Shown here one piece after another: positions 1 through 10,137 of a stretch of DNA of 64,000 nucleotides (position 1 is the stretch's first letter; every line of letters starts with the position of its first letter). The stretch spans positions 361,557 to 425,556 of the forward strand of contig NZ_AWFZ01000042.1 in the NCBI RefSeq assembly GCF_000463155.2, written 5' to 3'. Below the pieces are notes generated by a model. That model was not told the DNA's origin. It ran no database searches and worked only from the letters and a program-made list of their open reading frames with translations. The position numbers and the translations under genes were made by a program. This DNA comes from Siccibacter turicensis LMG 23730 (GTDB lineage Bacteria; Pseudomonadota; Gammaproteobacteria; Enterobacterales; Enterobacteriaceae).

Positions 1-1269
1 AAAATATTCGCCATACACCAGTGGATCGTGGAAGAAACAAAAATGACCGCCGCTATTTTGCAGCTTCGAGAAATGGAAATCGGGAATAATAAAGTTCGTC
101 TGGTTTCTGGCAATCTCGTCAGCAATGATGCTTAAGCGCACCTGATCCTGCTGATACACCGCTTTATACGCCGTCAGCATCAGGCCGTAAGACCAGATAA
201 ATACGCCCGCCAGCAGGAGCGTAATGCTGGCTACCCCACGCGTCGCGAGGCGGTCGCGGACGTCGAGCAGGGCATTTGCCAGGAACGCGATACCGAACAG
301 GATAAACATAAAGCTCCCGTTCACCACCCGGTCAGGGTAGGTCGGCGACGCAAACATAATCAGCGAGGTACCCACGCCGGTGGCAATGGCCAGCCACATC
401 ATCACTACCTTGACGCGGCTGAGCGCGATGTTGCGCTTCACGCAGGCGAACGCCAGCAGGCCCAGCAGCACCAGCACGACCCAGCCAATCCAAATCAGCG
501 CCTGATGACTAAAGAAGCGCTCGGTCAGATGGTAAGCAATACGCTCAAATAACGGCTTCGCGAACCAGACCTGGTGCGCATTGTCGGCACGGATAAAGTT
601 ACCCGGTGACAGTATCAGGATCAGTGCACCCACCAGCGCCGCTACCGCGTAGACAACCTTGCTGAGCGAGACGGATTTTCTAAACCATAGATCCCATGCC
701 ACGGCCAGCGTCGCCAGCAGCACGATGAACGGGCCGATGCTTTCGGTCGAGCAGCCTGCCATCAGGCTCAGCACCACCATTGGCCACTGAACGCGAGTGA
801 TATTGTGGTTGTAAATGCGCACCATGCCCCACACCCAGGCGGCGGCAAAAAGGTTGGTCCATAGATAGTTGGCGCTGCCTACGATCCAGAAGGTGGTTTG
901 CCCGAGGTTCGGGTTAGAAACCCAGTAGGTGAGGAACACCAGCGGAAAGAGAATGGCATCGTTTTTATGCAGCCTGAAGGTGCTGGAGGGGGTTTTGACA
1001 ATCAGATAGCAGAACAGCACCACCACCAGGCCCGTCACGGTGGAATACACCACACGGGAGTTAATCACCGTCAGTAGCGAACTGACATAATCCGCCACCA
1101 CACGGCCGCTCCAGGTCATATAGTGGAAATAGTGCCGCTCAAAAGAGATGCCTAATAGCGAGTAGCGATAATCATCGGAGTGAATGGGGGTGTACCACTC
1201 GATAAGAAAGATCAGCAAAAATGCTATCAGGAAGAGGGTTCTGGTAAACATCTTTGACGTCATCATCAT
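1..1269 (-). CDS. Polytopic membrane glucosyltransferase, third gene of a gtr operon (partial)
   Basis: The reading frame is open from an ATG triplet run at 1269/1266/1263 to the window edge (about 423 codons), so the C-terminus lies outside. The product is very hydrophobic, with roughly ten membrane segments. Near the N-terminus it carries an acidic HSDDYRYS motif and a W-S-G-R motif, typical of large inner-membrane glycosyltransferases that use lipid-linked sugars; it resembles the DUF6056/GtrC-type group. It follows gtrA and gtrB in the order of phage-type O-antigen modification operons, where the third gene is the serotype-specific enzyme that moves glucose from undecaprenyl phosphate to the O-antigen in the periplasm. 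The gap to gtrB is 16 bases. The acceptor sugar and linkage cannot be read from sequence. The role rests mostly on operon position. Confidence 0.7.
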   Translation of the reverse strand, partial: MMMTSKMFTRTLFLIAFLLIFLIEWYTPIHSDDYRYSLLGISFERHYFHYMTWSGRVVADYVSSLLTVINSRVVYSTVTGLVVVLFCYLIVKTPSSTFRLHKNDAILFPLVFLTYWVSNPNLGQTTFWIVGSANYLWTNLFAAAWVWGMVRIYNHNITRVQWPMVVLSLMAGCSTESIGPFIVLLATLAVAWDLWFRKSVSLSKVVYAVAALVGALILILSPGNFIRADNAHQVWFAKPLFERIAYHLTERFFSHQALIWIGWVVLVLLGLLAFACVKRNIALSRVKVVMMWLAIATGVGTSLIMFASPTYPDRVVNGSFMFILFGIAFLANALLDVRDRLATRGVASITLLLAGVFIWSYGLMLTAYKAVYQQDQVRLSIIADEIARNQTNFIIPDFHFSKLQNSGGHFCFFHDPLVYGEYF

Positions 1270-1285
1270 TTGTCCATTTTTCAAA

Positions 1286-2209
1286 TTAATGCTTATTCTG
1301 TTTTTTGATCAGATAGCGCGGGCGCTGTTTCGTTTCCGTGTAAATCCTGCCGATATACTCCCCCAGCACGCCAATCCCAATAAGCTGCACGCTGCCCAGG
1401 AACAGAATGGACACGATCAGGGAAGGGTAGCCACGCACCTCATTTCCCCAAATCAGCTTGTCGATTATCATCCACGCCCCGTAGGAGAAAGAGAGCAGTG
1501 CCACCACCACGCCGAGATAGGACCAGATACGCAGCGGAAAGGTTGAGAACGACGTGATGCCCTCAAGTGCCAGATTCCACAGCTTCCAGCCGTTGAATTT
1601 CGAGGTGCCGGCGACCCGCTCGGAGCGCACATACTCCACCACGTCGGTTTTACCACCGACCCATGACAGGATGCCCTTCATAAAGAGATTTTTTTCCGGC
1701 ATCAGTTTAATGTTGTCGACCACCTCGCGGCTCATCAGGCGGAAATCGCCGACGTTTTCTTCAATCTTTGGTGAGCTGATTCTGTTGTGCAGCTTATAGA
1801 ACCATTCGGCGGTTTTGCGTTTAAGCCGGCTGTCGCTTGAGCGATCCGACCGCTTCGCCAGCACCATATCAGCACCCGCCTGCCATTTTTCAATCAGGTG
1901 GGGAATAACCTCGATGGGGTCCTGCAGATCGACATCAATAGGGATCACCGCATCGCCGGTAGCAAATTCCAGGCCGGCAAACAGCGCCGCTTCTTTGCCA
2001 AAATTGCGGGTGAAGGAGATAACGGTAAGCAGCGGGTCGGCCACGGCGAGGGCGTCGAGAATTGATTCTGAGGCGTCCGTGCTGCCGTCGTTTACGAAAA
2101 CAATCTCGACGATATAAGGAGCAAGCGGCGTGAACTCTCTGACGGTCTTATAGAAAACCGGTATCGAGTCTTCCTCATTCAGGACAGGAACGACAAGAGA
2201 GATTTTCAT
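1286..2209 (-). CDS. gtrB: GtrB bactoprenol glucosyltransferase
   Basis: A 307-residue family-2 glycosyltransferase. The N-terminal GT-A domain begins [13 protein letters not shown] and carries the acidic motifs NDGSTD and DVDLQDP that bind UDP-sugar and metal. Two C-terminal membrane segments (about residues 230-290) anchor it, ending near [11 protein letters not shown]. GtrB transfers glucose from UDP-glucose to undecaprenyl phosphate on the cytoplasmic face. The sequence is very close to my memory of phage P22 GtrB. Its ATG overlaps the gtrA stop by four bases (ATGA), so the two are probably translationally coupled. It supplies lipid-linked glucose to GtrA and then to the third gene. Confidence 0.93.
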   Translation of the reverse strand: MKISLVVPVLNEEDSIPVFYKTVREFTPLAPYIVEIVFVNDGSTDASESILDALAVADPLLTVISFTRNFGKEAALFAGLEFATGDAVIPIDVDLQDPIEVIPHLIEKWQAGADMVLAKRSDRSSDSRLKRKTAEWFYKLHNRISSPKIEENVGDFRLMSREVVDNIKLMPEKNLFMKGILSWVGGKTDVVEYVRSERVAGTSKFNGWKLWNLALEGITSFSTFPLRIWSYLGVVVALLSFSYGAWMIIDKLIWGNEVRGYPSLIVSILFLGSVQLIGIGVLGEYIGRIYTETKQRPRYLIKKQNKH

Positions 2210-2568
2210 TTAGATTCCCTGAAAACAACGAATTTTGAATAGAAAAAACCGCACACCAGACTTATTGCGGAGAAGATCACCAGCGTCAGCAGCGGGGGAA
2301 GCGCCGTCATGTCTGCCATCCATCCTACGGCAACACTCAGCATTCCCATAAACCCAATGAATAGCACGTAACGCATTGTAGTCGTTGGTGCCTTGAATGT
2401 GAAACGGGCGTTGGCGAAGTACGAAAAGCTCACGGCCACGCAAAAAGCGACCAGGTTGGCGCTGGCCTGCCTGAAGCCGAACCCGTAAAGGCAGAGCGCG
2501 AAAACGACCCAGTGTATCAGGGTGTTGATCACGCCAACGGAGAGGTATTTTGCAAATAATTTCAGCAT
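2206..2568 (-). CDS. gtrA: GtrA bactoprenol-linked glucose flippase
   Basis: A 120-residue protein with four predicted membrane segments and the family signature around [10 protein letters not shown] and the C-terminal SKFVVF. It starts [13 protein letters not shown], almost as in phage P22 GtrA. GtrA is thought to flip undecaprenyl-phosphate-glucose across the inner membrane so that the third operon protein can use it in the periplasm. It is the first gene of the minus-strand gtr operon and overlaps gtrB by four bases. The operon lies where yciA and tonB would be expected next to yciB in E. coli, suggesting horizontal arrival at this spot. Confidence 0.93.
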   Translation of the reverse strand: MLKLFAKYLSVGVINTLIHWVVFALCLYGFGFRQASANLVAFCVAVSFSYFANARFTFKAPTTTMRYVLFIGFMGMLSVAVGWMADMTALPPLLTLVIFSAISLVCGFFYSKFVVFRESK

Positions 2569-2692
2569 GCTGTTCGCCAGGTGCGTTCCTCAGGCGTTAT
2601 CGATGACATCGCTAACGCGGTAAAAGGGTCAGACAGGGTGTCCGGTAGCCAATCCAGAGGGGTCTCTGAGTGACGTGCCACCTGTTACGACA

Positions 2693-2731
2693 TAAAAAAG
2701 CACGCTTCGCTTTAACAAGCGGGAGCGTGCT
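2693..2731 (-). terminator. Rho-independent terminator downstream of yciB
   Basis: Read on the minus strand, an 8-bp stem AGCACGCT/AGCGTGCT (2724-2731 with 2699-2706) is followed by a run of T. It would stop minus-strand transcription from yciC-yciB before the gtr operon, so gtrA needs its own promoter in 2569-2692. Confidence 0.75.
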
Positions 2732-2787
2732 GAGTATAGCCTGTGAAAATAGCGCTAACTACCGGTAAAAAAACAATAAAGTAAGCG

Positions 2788-3324
2788 TTACTTCTCTTCC
2801 TGCGGAATATGACGGTAGATATAAACACCGCTCAGCAGGGTGAACACGAGCGTCAGACCGGTCAGGCCGAAGACCTTGAAGTTGACCCAGATATTCTGCG
2901 GCAGCCAGAACGCGATATAGATGTTGGCCAGGCCGCACAGAATAAAGAACACCGCCCAGGCGATATTCAGACGCGACCACACGTGCTGCGGGAGGTGCAG
3001 CTCTTTGCCCAGCATCTGCTGGATAAGCGGCTTGCCCATCACCCACTGGCTAATCAGCAGCGCACCGGCGAACAGGCCGTAAATCACCGTCACTTTCCAT
3101 TTAATAAACTCATCGTTATGGAAGAACAGCGTCAGGCCGCCAAATACCGCCACCAGAATAAAGGTGATCAGCGCCATTTTTTCGACTTTGCGGTATTTGA
3201 ACCAGCTGTAGATCAGCACGATGGCGGTGGCGACGATAAGCGCGGCGGTGGCGGCGTAGATGTCGTAGAGCTTGTAGAAAGCAAAAAAGACAATCAGCGG
3301 TAAGAAATCGAGAAACTGCTTCAT
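2788..3324 (-). CDS. yciB: YciB inner membrane protein (IspZ/septation protein A family)
   Basis: A 178-residue integral membrane protein with five or so membrane segments, starting [18 protein letters not shown] and ending in the family-typical region [10 protein letters not shown]. Length equals that of E. coli YciB. In E. coli it contributes to cell-envelope synthesis and interacts with elongation and division proteins; a biochemical activity is not established. It lies downstream of yciC on the same strand, separated by 44 bases containing a GC-rich hairpin. In E. coli the next gene is yciA; here a terminator and the gtr operon follow. Confidence 0.95.
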   Translation of the reverse strand: MKQFLDFLPLIVFFAFYKLYDIYAATAALIVATAIVLIYSWFKYRKVEKMALITFILVAVFGGLTLFFHNDEFIKWKVTVIYGLFAGALLISQWVMGKPLIQQMLGKELHLPQHVWSRLNIAWAVFFILCGLANIYIAFWLPQNIWVNFKVFGLTGLTLVFTLLSGVYIYRHIPQEEK

Positions 3325-3340
3325 AATCGGTTCCGTTAAA

Positions 3341-3360
3341 GGCCCGGTGGATGCCGGGCC
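3341..3360. repeat. GC-rich hairpin between yciC and yciB
   Basis: Perfect 7-bp inverted repeat GGCCCGG/CCGGGCC with a 6-base loop in the 44-base gap. No T-run follows on either strand, so it may be a weak terminator or an mRNA-processing/stabilising hairpin rather than a full stop. Confidence 0.4.
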
Positions 3361-3368
3361 GGTTGAGA

Positions 3369-4112
3369 TCAGGGGCGAAGGAGCGTGTAGAGACGGAAGA
3401 GGTAGACCAGCAGCAGCGCGGAGAACAGGTAGTTCAGCGTGTTGGCAACCACCGCACCGACTTCCGGCGTCAGCACCGCGAAGCGCGAGGCCAGCAGCAG
3501 CAGGACCGTTTTGGCGATGAGCCAGGCGATAATCGCTGGCGCCACCAGGCGCATATTAGCCCAGGCCAGACGGATGCTGTTGCGCATAGCGGTAAACAGC
3601 CCCTGGTTTTCCACCACCAGCAGCACCGGCGCGAAGGCCAGCACGATGGCAAGCAGCACGCCCGGCACCAGGAAGAGCATAATGCCCATCTGCACCAGCA
3701 GGGTGGTCAGGAAGAACTGAATAAACAGCCACGGCAGTTTGGGCGCCGCGGTGCCAATGGCATGCAGCGCGCTGATGCGCTTGCCTGCGGAAACCATCTG
3801 CACCAGCATCAGAATACCGCCGGCCAGGATGGCATTACCAAACAGCCCGGAAAACGTGGCCGCCGCCGAGGCCCGCAGCAGCACCTGCTGCTGTTCCAGC
3901 GTCATGTTCTGCACCAGTTCAAACAGCCCCATGCTGCCCGTCAGGTTGTCGCCCTGGGAGAGCACCGCCATCTGCTCCTCGCTGGGGGCAAAGGCGTGCC
4001 CGATCACCACCGTAATAAAGGCGCAAAGTAATGCAATCAGCCCGATGGTCAGGAACTGATTACGAAAGAAATTCCCCGTGTCACGGTAAACGGATTTTGC
4101 CGTGATAGTCAT
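3369..4112 (-). CDS. yciC: YciC inner membrane protein (UPF0259)
   Basis: A 247-residue protein with about six membrane segments, same length as E. coli YciC. I place the start at [16 protein letters not shown] (4112) rather than at an in-frame ATG 144 bases upstream, because that is where homology to the E. coli protein begins and AAGGAG lies just before it. Rich in Leu, Ala and Val, with a DUF/UPF0259 fold. Function is unknown; in E. coli the related YciB and YciC both affect envelope integrity. It is the first gene of a likely yciC-yciB transcript, divergent from ompW. Confidence 0.93.
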   Translation of the reverse strand: MTITAKSVYRDTGNFFRNQFLTIGLIALLCAFITVVIGHAFAPSEEQMAVLSQGDNLTGSMGLFELVQNMTLEQQQVLLRASAAATFSGLFGNAILAGGILMLVQMVSAGKRISALHAIGTAAPKLPWLFIQFFLTTLLVQMGIMLFLVPGVLLAIVLAFAPVLLVVENQGLFTAMRNSIRLAWANMRLVAPAIIAWLIAKTVLLLLASRFAVLTPEVGAVVANTLNYLFSALLLVYLFRLYTLLRP

Positions 4113-4472
4113 GCACGCTCCTTGAATGATGCAGGTAGTAATTTGCCGCCGATTGTACCCTGGATGGATGCGCAGTGGCAGCGCCGGGGTGTAAAGCGGT
4201 GTATATCCGCGTGCCACCGCTGCTTTCCTGTACGCACCCGAGGCAAAACGCGCCACCTCGGCGCATGTCCATGCCCGTACCTACGCCAGATTTTGCGAGC
4301 AAGCGCAAAATTTGATTCAGGGACGAGAAATGCGTTTTGACGGTAAAGACAAAAATTAATCTGGATCAATGAATGTTAAATCAGAGGGTTAAATGTGATC
4401 TGCGCTCGATCCATTTTTACCCCAATGTGAGTATATTCAACGCGCCAATAAAACCACAAAAAAGGAAAGGAC
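4113..4472. other. yciC/ompW divergent intergenic region
   Basis: This 360-base gap between divergent genes has no convincing gene. It must hold the promoters of yciC (minus) and ompW (plus). The only specific site I can support is the FNR-like box at 4356-4369. Short open frames here lack homology and a good ribosome site. Confidence 0.6.
4356..4369 (+). promoter_or_regulatory. FNR-like site upstream of ompW
   Basis: TTAATCTGGATCAA matches the FNR consensus TTGAT-N4-ATCAA at nine of ten conserved positions. It lies about 105 bases before the ompW start. E. coli ompW is known to respond to oxygen through FNR, so a site here fits; binding is inferred. Confidence 0.55.
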
Positions 4473-5108
4473 ATGAAAAAGCTGACAGTGGCGCTGTTAC
4501 TTGCAACGGGATGTCTCTCAGGTGCCGTATCGGCGCACGAGGCGGGTGATTTCTTTATGCGTGCGGGTACCGCAACGGTGCGCCCGACCGAGGGATCTGA
4601 CAATGTGTTAGGTCTGGGCGGCTTCAAGGTGAGCAACGATACCCAGCTGGGCCTGACGTTCACCTGGATGGCGACGGACAACGTGGGTATCGAACTGCTG
4701 GCCGCCACGCCGTTCCGCCATAAAGTGGGCCTGGGAGCAACCGGGGATCTGGCGACCGTGCGTCAGCTGCCGCCGACCCTGATGGCGCAGTGGTATTTTG
4801 GTGACGCCACCAGCAAGCTGCGTCCCTACATTGGCGCGGGCATCAACTACACCACCTTCTTTGACGCCGATTTCAATAAAACCGGTGATGATATCGGCCT
4901 GACCGATCTGAGCGTGAAGGATTCATGGGGTGCGGCGGGGCAGGTAGGGCTGGATTACATGGTGAATCCGGACTGGCTGATCAACATGTCGCTGTGGTAC
5001 ATGGACATTGATACCGAAGTGAAATTCAAAGCCGGCGGCGAGCAGCAGAACATCAGCACCCGCATCGATCCGTTCGTCTTTATGTTCTCCGCGGGTTACC
5101 GCTTCTGA
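4473..5108 (+). CDS. ompW: OmpW outer membrane protein
   Basis: A 211-residue precursor with a signal peptide of about 21 residues (MKKLTVALLLATGCLSGAVSA, cleaved before HEAGDFF) and a mature eight-stranded beta-barrel ending in the outer-membrane signature AGYRF (terminal Phe). Family motifs WMATDNVGIELLA and YIGAGINYTTFF are present. OmpW forms a small hydrophobic channel in the outer membrane, is a colicin S4 receptor in E. coli, and responds to oxygen and stress. An AAGGAAAGG ribosome site precedes the ATG. In K-12 yciGFE follow; here trpA is next, convergent. Confidence 0.96.
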   Translation: MKKLTVALLLATGCLSGAVSAHEAGDFFMRAGTATVRPTEGSDNVLGLGGFKVSNDTQLGLTFTWMATDNVGIELLAATPFRHKVGLGATGDLATVRQLPPTLMAQWYFGDATSKLRPYIGAGINYTTFFDADFNKTGDDIGLTDLSVKDSWGAAGQVGLDYMVNPDWLINMSLWYMDIDTEVKFKAGGEQQNISTRIDPFVFMFSAGYRF

Positions 5109-5116
5109 TACAACTC

Positions 5117-5160
5117 GCCCGCCCCGTTACTCCCTTTATTAGCGGACAACCGGGGCGGGC
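5117..5160. terminator. Hairpin between convergent ompW and trpA
   Basis: Perfect 10-bp inverted repeat GCCCGCCCCG (5117-5126) with CGGGGCGGGC (5151-5160), loop of 24 bases. No T-run follows on either strand. Its place between two convergent stops suggests a shared, perhaps Rho-assisted, end for ompW and trp transcripts. Confidence 0.5.
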
Positions 5161-5167
5161 AGGTACG

Positions 5168-5977
5168 TTACGCCTGACGCGTCGCCGCCTTCATGGCGCT
5201 GCCAAACGCCTTCAGTTCGGCCAGCATCGCGCTACGATCCCCCAGATTCTTCTCGATAATTTTCACTACCGCTGAACCCGAGATGGCACCGGCAGCGCCC
5301 GCACCCAGCGCATCGCGCACCTGTGACGGCTCAGAGATGCCAAAGCCCTGCAGCGGCGGCGCGGCATGATATTCCTTGAGCTTATCCACCAGGTGACCGA
5401 GCGGCAGGCTGGCGCGATTCTCTGCACCCGTGACCCCGGCGCGTGACAGCAGATAGGTATACCCGCGCCCGTAAGAGGCAATCTGGCGCAGCAGATCGTC
5501 ATCGGCGTTCGGCGGACAGATAAAAATCGGCGCAATGTTATGGCGCATCGCCGCCTGGCGGAACGGGGCGGACTCCTCCACCGGCACATCGGCGATCAGC
5601 ACCGAATCGACGCCCACCTGGGCGCAGCGGGCATAAAACTCGTCAACCCCACCGCTGAACACCAGGTTCGCGTACATCAGCAGGCCGATAGGGATAGTGG
5701 GGTGTTTCGCACGAAGGGTGGCCAGCATCTCGAAGCATTGACCGGGCGTGACCCCGGCGGCAAAGGCGCGCAGCGCCGCGTTCTGGATGGTCGGGCCGTC
5801 AGCCAGCGGATCGGAGAAGGGGATGCCCAGCTCCAGGGCATCGGCACCGGCCTCAATCAGCGTCTCGATAATGTTCAGCGACTGTTCAATCGACGGATCG
5901 CCCAGCGTGACGAAGGGAACGAACGCGCCTTCCTTGCGTGCGGCCAGATCGGAAAAAAGTTGCTCGTAGCGTTCCAT
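5168..5977 (-). CDS. trpA: Tryptophan synthase alpha subunit
   Basis: A 269-residue TIM-barrel enzyme that cleaves indole-3-glycerol phosphate to indole and glyceraldehyde 3-phosphate; indole then passes by tunnel to TrpB. The catalytic Glu and Asp lie in [14 protein letters not shown] (equivalent to Glu49 and Asp60), and the phosphate-binding loop [10 protein letters not shown] is present. Normal family length. Last gene of the trp operon; its ATG overlaps the trpB stop by one base (TAATG), giving coupled translation and equal subunit supply. Confidence 0.98.
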   Translation of the reverse strand: MERYEQLFSDLAARKEGAFVPFVTLGDPSIEQSLNIIETLIEAGADALELGIPFSDPLADGPTIQNAALRAFAAGVTPGQCFEMLATLRAKHPTIPIGLLMYANLVFSGGVDEFYARCAQVGVDSVLIADVPVEESAPFRQAAMRHNIAPIFICPPNADDDLLRQIASYGRGYTYLLSRAGVTGAENRASLPLGHLVDKLKEYHAAPPLQGFGISEPSQVRDALGAGAAGAISGSAVVKIIEKNLGDRSAMLAELKAFGSAMKAATRQA

Positions 5978-7170
5978 TACATCTCCCCTCGGGCTTTGAA
6001 AATATCGTGAACGGTGAAAATATCTTTGTCGCCGCGACCGGAGAGGTTAACCACCAGCAGCTGCTCTTTCTCCGGGTCTTCGCGCATCATTTTTAACGCG
6101 TGGGCCAGGGCGTGGGAGGACTCCAGCGCCGGGATAATCCCCTCCTGACGGCACAGAGTTTTGAAGGCATCCAGCGCCTCGTCGTCGGTGATCGACACGT
6201 ACTCGGCGCGACCAATGCTGTTCAGGTGGGCGTGCTGCGGCCCCACCGACGGGAAGTCGAGCCCGGCGGAGATAGAGTAGGACTCTTCAATCTGCCCGTC
6301 TTCGGTCTGCATCATCGGTGACTTCATACCGAAGTAGATGCCCACCCGGCCATGCTTGAGCGGCGCACCGTGCTCACCGCTTTCGATACCGTGGCCCGCA
6401 GGCTCCACGCCGATCAGGCCGACGTTGGTTTCATCGATAAAGTCGGCAAACATGCCGATGGCGTTGGAGCCGCCGCCCACGCAGGCGATAACCGCATCCG
6501 GCAGGCGTCCCTCTTTTTCCAGGATCTGCGCTTTGGTCTCCTCGCCGATCATGCGCTGGAATTCACGCACGATGGTCGGGAACGGGTGCGGACCGGCGGC
6601 GGTGCCGAGCATGTAGTGCGCCCGGTCGTAGCTTCCGGACCAGTCGCGCAGCGCCTCGTTACAGGCGTCTTTCAGGGTGGCGGAGCCGCTGTGAACCGGA
6701 ATCACTTCGGCTCCCATCAGACGCATACGGAACACGTTCGGCGACTGGCGCTCCACGTCTTTGGCACCCATATAGATGCGGCATTTCAGGCCGAGCAGGG
6801 CGCTGGCCAGCGCCGAGGCCACCCCGTGCTGCCCGGCCCCGGTTTCGGCGATAATTTCAGTTTTGCCCATGCGTTTGGCCAGCAAGGCCTGGCCCAGCAC
6901 CTGGTTAGTTTTGTGCGCGCCGCCGTGGAGCAGATCCTCACGCTTGAGGTAAAGGGTGGTACGTGTCCCGGTGGTCAGGTTCTGGCATTTGGTCAGCGCC
7001 GTCGGGCGACCGGCATAGTTCTTCAGCAGGTCAGTGAACTGCGCCTGAAACTCAGCGTCGCTCTGGGCGCTGACAAAGGCTTCTTCCAGCTGACGCAGCG
7101 CCGGCATCAGGATCTGCGGCACGTACATGCCGCCAAATTCGCCAAACCATGGATTGAGTAAAGTCGTCAT
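5977..7170 (-). CDS. trpB: Tryptophan synthase beta subunit
   Basis: A 397-residue PLP enzyme that condenses indole with L-serine to make L-tryptophan. The PLP lysine is in GGAHKTNQ (equivalent to Lys87), and the phosphate-binding loop is [10 protein letters not shown]. Same length as the E. coli protein and starting [18 protein letters not shown]. It lies nine bases after trpC, a gap holding its ribosome site (AAGGAAAA), and overlaps trpA by one base. Confidence 0.98.
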   Translation of the reverse strand: MTTLLNPWFGEFGGMYVPQILMPALRQLEEAFVSAQSDAEFQAQFTDLLKNYAGRPTALTKCQNLTTGTRTTLYLKREDLLHGGAHKTNQVLGQALLAKRMGKTEIIAETGAGQHGVASALASALLGLKCRIYMGAKDVERQSPNVFRMRLMGAEVIPVHSGSATLKDACNEALRDWSGSYDRAHYMLGTAAGPHPFPTIVREFQRMIGEETKAQILEKEGRLPDAVIACVGGGSNAIGMFADFIDETNVGLIGVEPAGHGIESGEHGAPLKHGRVGIYFGMKSPMMQTEDGQIEESYSISAGLDFPSVGPQHAHLNSIGRAEYVSITDDEALDAFKTLCRQEGIIPALESSHALAHALKMMREDPEKEQLLVVNLSGRGDKDIFTVHDIFKARGEM

Positions 7171-7179
7171 TGTTTTTCC

Positions 7180-8538
7180 TTAATAGGCTCGTAGCGTCTG
7201 AAACAGCGCAGCAAGTTTAGCGGCATCTTTGATGCCCGGCGCGCTCTCCACGCCTGAATTGAAATCGAGACCGGCACAGCCAAGCTGCGCGGCTTCCACG
7301 CAGTTGTCGGCGCTAAGCCCACCGGCCAGCATGACGTTGTCGAGATTTTGCCCCTGAAGTAGCGACCAGTCGAAGCGCTGCCCGGTTCCGCCCTGGCCGT
7401 TATCGAACAGGTAGCGGTCAACGTCGGTAAAATCGCGCACCGGCACGGCATTCTCCACGCTCAGCGCTTTCCAGATCTGGATCTCTGCCGGGAGCAGCGC
7501 GCGCAGGGCGGTGATATCGCTCTGGGTCTCCTCACCGTGCAGCTGGACGGCGGCCAGGCCGAGGGTTTGCGCCAGGCGGGCGATCTCTTTTACCGGCTGA
7601 TTCCGGAAGACGCCCACGTAGCGCAGCGGCGCCGCCTGCATCACCGCCTGGGCTTCAGCTATGCCGATAACGCGCGGAGAGGTTTCGGCAAAGATCAGCC
7701 CGCCATAGATGGCACCGACCTCATACGCCGCGGCAGCGTCTTCCGGACGCGTCAGGCCGCAGACTTTGTTCTCACCGAGCAGCACGCGACGCACTGCCTG
7801 GGTGAGATCCGGTTCGGACATCAGCGCGGAGCCAATGAGGAAACCGTTAGCGAAGTGGCACAGATCGCGCACCTGGCCGTAGGTGTTGATGCCCGATTCG
7901 CTGATCACCGTCACGCCGGAGCTGAGGCGCGGGGCCAGTTCCCGGGTGCGGTTGAGGTCAATAGAGAGATCGCGCAGATCGCGGTTATTGATCCCCACCA
8001 CCTGAGCTTCCAGCGCGATAGCGCGCTCCAGCTCCTCTTCATTACTGACTTCGGTAAGCACGCCCATATTCAGACTGTGGGCCACCGCCGCCAGCTGACG
8101 ATACTGCTCGTCGTCGAGCACCGACAGCATCAGCAGGCAGGCATCGGCCTGATAGTGACGCGCGAGGTAAATCTGGTATGGGTCGATAATAAAATCTTTG
8201 CACAGCACCGGCTGGCTGACGATGCCGCTGACGATCGGCAGAAAGTCAAAGCTGCCGTGAAAGTACTTCTCATCGGTAAGCACCGACACCGCCGAGGCGT
8301 AGTGCCGGTAAACCCCGGCAATCTGGGCCGGATCGAAATCTTCCCGAATCACACCTTTTGAGGGCGAGGCTTTTTTTACCTCAAGAATGAATGCCGTACG
8401 CGCGCCCTGCAGGGCCTGATAGAAGCTGCGCGTGCTGGGTTCAATCGCCTGCTGAAAGCTTGCCAGCGGCTGCGCTGCCTTGCGGGCTGTTACCCAAATC
8501 GCTTTGTCTGCGACGATATTCGCTAAAACGGTCTGCAT
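7180..8538 (-). CDS. trpC: Bifunctional indole-3-glycerol-phosphate synthase / phosphoribosylanthranilate isomerase
   Basis: A 452-residue fusion of TrpC (about residues 1-255) and TrpF (about 256-452), as is usual in enterobacteria. The synthase half shows the barrel motifs FILEVKKASPSKG, VLCKDFIIDPYQIY and VISESGI; the isomerase half begins at KVCGLTRPEDA, with the catalytic Cys in VCGLT, and ends with a phosphate-binding region near MLAGGLSADN. It catalyses two successive steps from phosphoribosylanthranilate to indole-glycerol phosphate. Three bases separate it from the trpD stop. Confidence 0.97.
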   Translation of the reverse strand: MQTVLANIVADKAIWVTARKAAQPLASFQQAIEPSTRSFYQALQGARTAFILEVKKASPSKGVIREDFDPAQIAGVYRHYASAVSVLTDEKYFHGSFDFLPIVSGIVSQPVLCKDFIIDPYQIYLARHYQADACLLMLSVLDDEQYRQLAAVAHSLNMGVLTEVSNEEELERAIALEAQVVGINNRDLRDLSIDLNRTRELAPRLSSGVTVISESGINTYGQVRDLCHFANGFLIGSALMSEPDLTQAVRRVLLGENKVCGLTRPEDAAAAYEVGAIYGGLIFAETSPRVIGIAEAQAVMQAAPLRYVGVFRNQPVKEIARLAQTLGLAAVQLHGEETQSDITALRALLPAEIQIWKALSVENAVPVRDFTDVDRYLFDNGQGGTGQRFDWSLLQGQNLDNVMLAGGLSADNCVEAAQLGCAGLDFNSGVESAPGIKDAAKLAALFQTLRAY

Positions 8539-8541
8539 GTT

Positions 8542-10137
8542 TTACCCTCTCGCTGCCAGCGCGGTGACGCAGTCATAGGCGCCGCCGTTATGGAGCACTG
8601 TCAGCACCTGTTGTACGTTGGCTTTTAAATCTTCTTTACCGTGCAGGCGCATCAGCATGGCGACGTTCGCCGCCACGGCCGCTTCGTGCGCGCGCTCACC
8701 TTTACCTTGTAACAGGCGGGTAAGAATGTCACGGTTTTCTTCCGGCGTACCGCCCGCCAGCTCCTCCTGCGCATACGGCGTCAGGCCGAAGTCGTCGGCG
8801 GTAAGCTGATAGTTTCTGATCTCTCCCTCGCACAGCTCCGCCACCACGGTCGGCGCATGGAGCGACACCTCATCCATCCCGCCGCTGTGGACCACGGCCG
8901 CACGCTGATATCCGAGCACGCGCAGGGTTTCGGCAATCGGCAGCACCAGTTCCGGGCTGTAGACGCCAATCAGCGCCAGCGGCGGGTGGGCCGGGTTGAT
9001 CAGCGGGCCGAGCACGTTAAACAGGGTGCGGGTCTTGAGCTGCTGGCGCACCGGCATAGCGTGGCGGAAACCGGTGTGGTATTTCGGGGCAAACAGGAAA
9101 CAGACCCCGAGCTCGTCCAGCGCCTCGCGCGACGCCTCGGCGCTCATATCCAGGTTGATGCCAAACGCCGCCAGCAGATCGGACGAGCCTGACCGGCTGG
9201 ATACGCTGCGGTTGCCATGTTTGGCCACCTTCAGCCCCAGCGCTGCCGCCACGAAGGCGCTGGCGGTGGAGATATTGATGCTGTTGCTGCCATCCCCGCC
9301 GGTGCCCACGATATCCGCGAACGGGTAGTCAGGGCGCGGGAAGGGGGCCGCATTCTCCAGCAGCGCGCGGGCGGCACCGGCAATTTCCACCGGCTGCTCG
9401 CCGCGCACTTTCATACTGACCAGCGCCGCTGCCAGCTGCTCGGGTTTCAGCTCGCCGCGTATCACGGCGGAGAACAGCTGGTGGCTCTCCTGCTGGCTGA
9501 GGGTCTGCGCCCCGTACAGCTTTTCCAGGATAGGCTGAATGGCGTTCTGGGGCTGCCGGGTGGTCAACGCCCATGCCAGGGTCTGCTCCAGCAGACGCGC
9601 GCCCTGGGTGGTGAGGATCGACTCCGGATGGAACTGAAAACCGCACACCCGGTCGGTGTCATGACGCACCGCCATCACCATGCCGTTGAAGTGGGCATTG
9701 ACGGTTAGTCCAGCCGGCACGTTGCTGCCCACCAGCGAGTGATAGCGCGCCACCGGCAGCGGGTTGGTGAGCCCGCTGAACATCCCGATGCCGTCGTGTT
9801 CAATACTCGACGCCTTGCCGTGCAGGATCTCGCCCGCCTGGCCCACGTAGCCGCCGTAGGCTTCCACAATCGCCTGATGGCCGAGGCAGATGCCGATGAT
9901 GGGCAGCTTGCCGCGCACGCGCGCCAGCAGTTCAGGCATACAGCCCGCTTCAGACGGGGTTCCCGGACCCGGAGAGAGCATCAGCACCGGGTTATCCATG
10001 GTCGCCAGACGTTCGATAAGGGTTTGCGCGGGCACATGGTTGCGGTAAATCACCACGTTATGGCCGCTCGCACGCAGTTGATCCGCCAGGTTGTAGGTAA
10101 AGGAGTCGAAGTTGTCGAGCAGCAGAATGTCAGCCAT
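8542..10137 (-). CDS. trpD: Anthranilate synthase glutaminase / anthranilate phosphoribosyltransferase fusion (TrpGD)
   Basis: A 531-residue bifunctional protein. Residues 1-195 are a class I glutamine amidotransferase with the nucleophile Cys in GICLGHQA and the His-Glu of the triad in FQFHPES; it feeds ammonia to TrpE. Residues about 200-531 are the phosphoribosyltransferase, with [14 protein letters not shown] binding phosphoribosyl pyrophosphate and KHGNRSVSS following. The fused arrangement is the E. coli/Salmonella type. The ATG overlaps the trpE stop by one base (TGATG), coupling the two subunits of anthranilate synthase. Confidence 0.97.
   Translation of the reverse strand: MADILLLDNFDSFTYNLADQLRASGHNVVIYRNHVPAQTLIERLATMDNPVLMLSPGPGTPSEAGCMPELLARVRGKLPIIGICLGHQAIVEAYGGYVGQAGEILHGKASSIEHDGIGMFSGLTNPLPVARYHSLVGSNVPAGLTVNAHFNGMVMAVRHDTDRVCGFQFHPESILTTQGARLLEQTLAWALTTRQPQNAIQPILEKLYGAQTLSQQESHQLFSAVIRGELKPEQLAAALVSMKVRGEQPVEIAGAARALLENAAPFPRPDYPFADIVGTGGDGSNSINISTASAFVAAALGLKVAKHGNRSVSSRSGSSDLLAAFGINLDMSAEASREALDELGVCFLFAPKYHTGFRHAMPVRQQLKTRTLFNVLGPLINPAHPPLALIGVYSPELVLPIAETLRVLGYQRAAVVHSGGMDEVSLHAPTVVAELCEGEIRNYQLTADDFGLTPYAQEELAGGTPEENRDILTRLLQGKGERAHEAAVAANVAMLMRLHGKEDLKANVQQVLTVLHNGGAYDCVTALAARG

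Noticed and set aside
2569-2692. Dam/OxyR phase-variation switch before gtrA, as in Salmonella gtr operons
   Set aside because: I looked for paired GATC sites upstream of gtrA and found none in this stretch.
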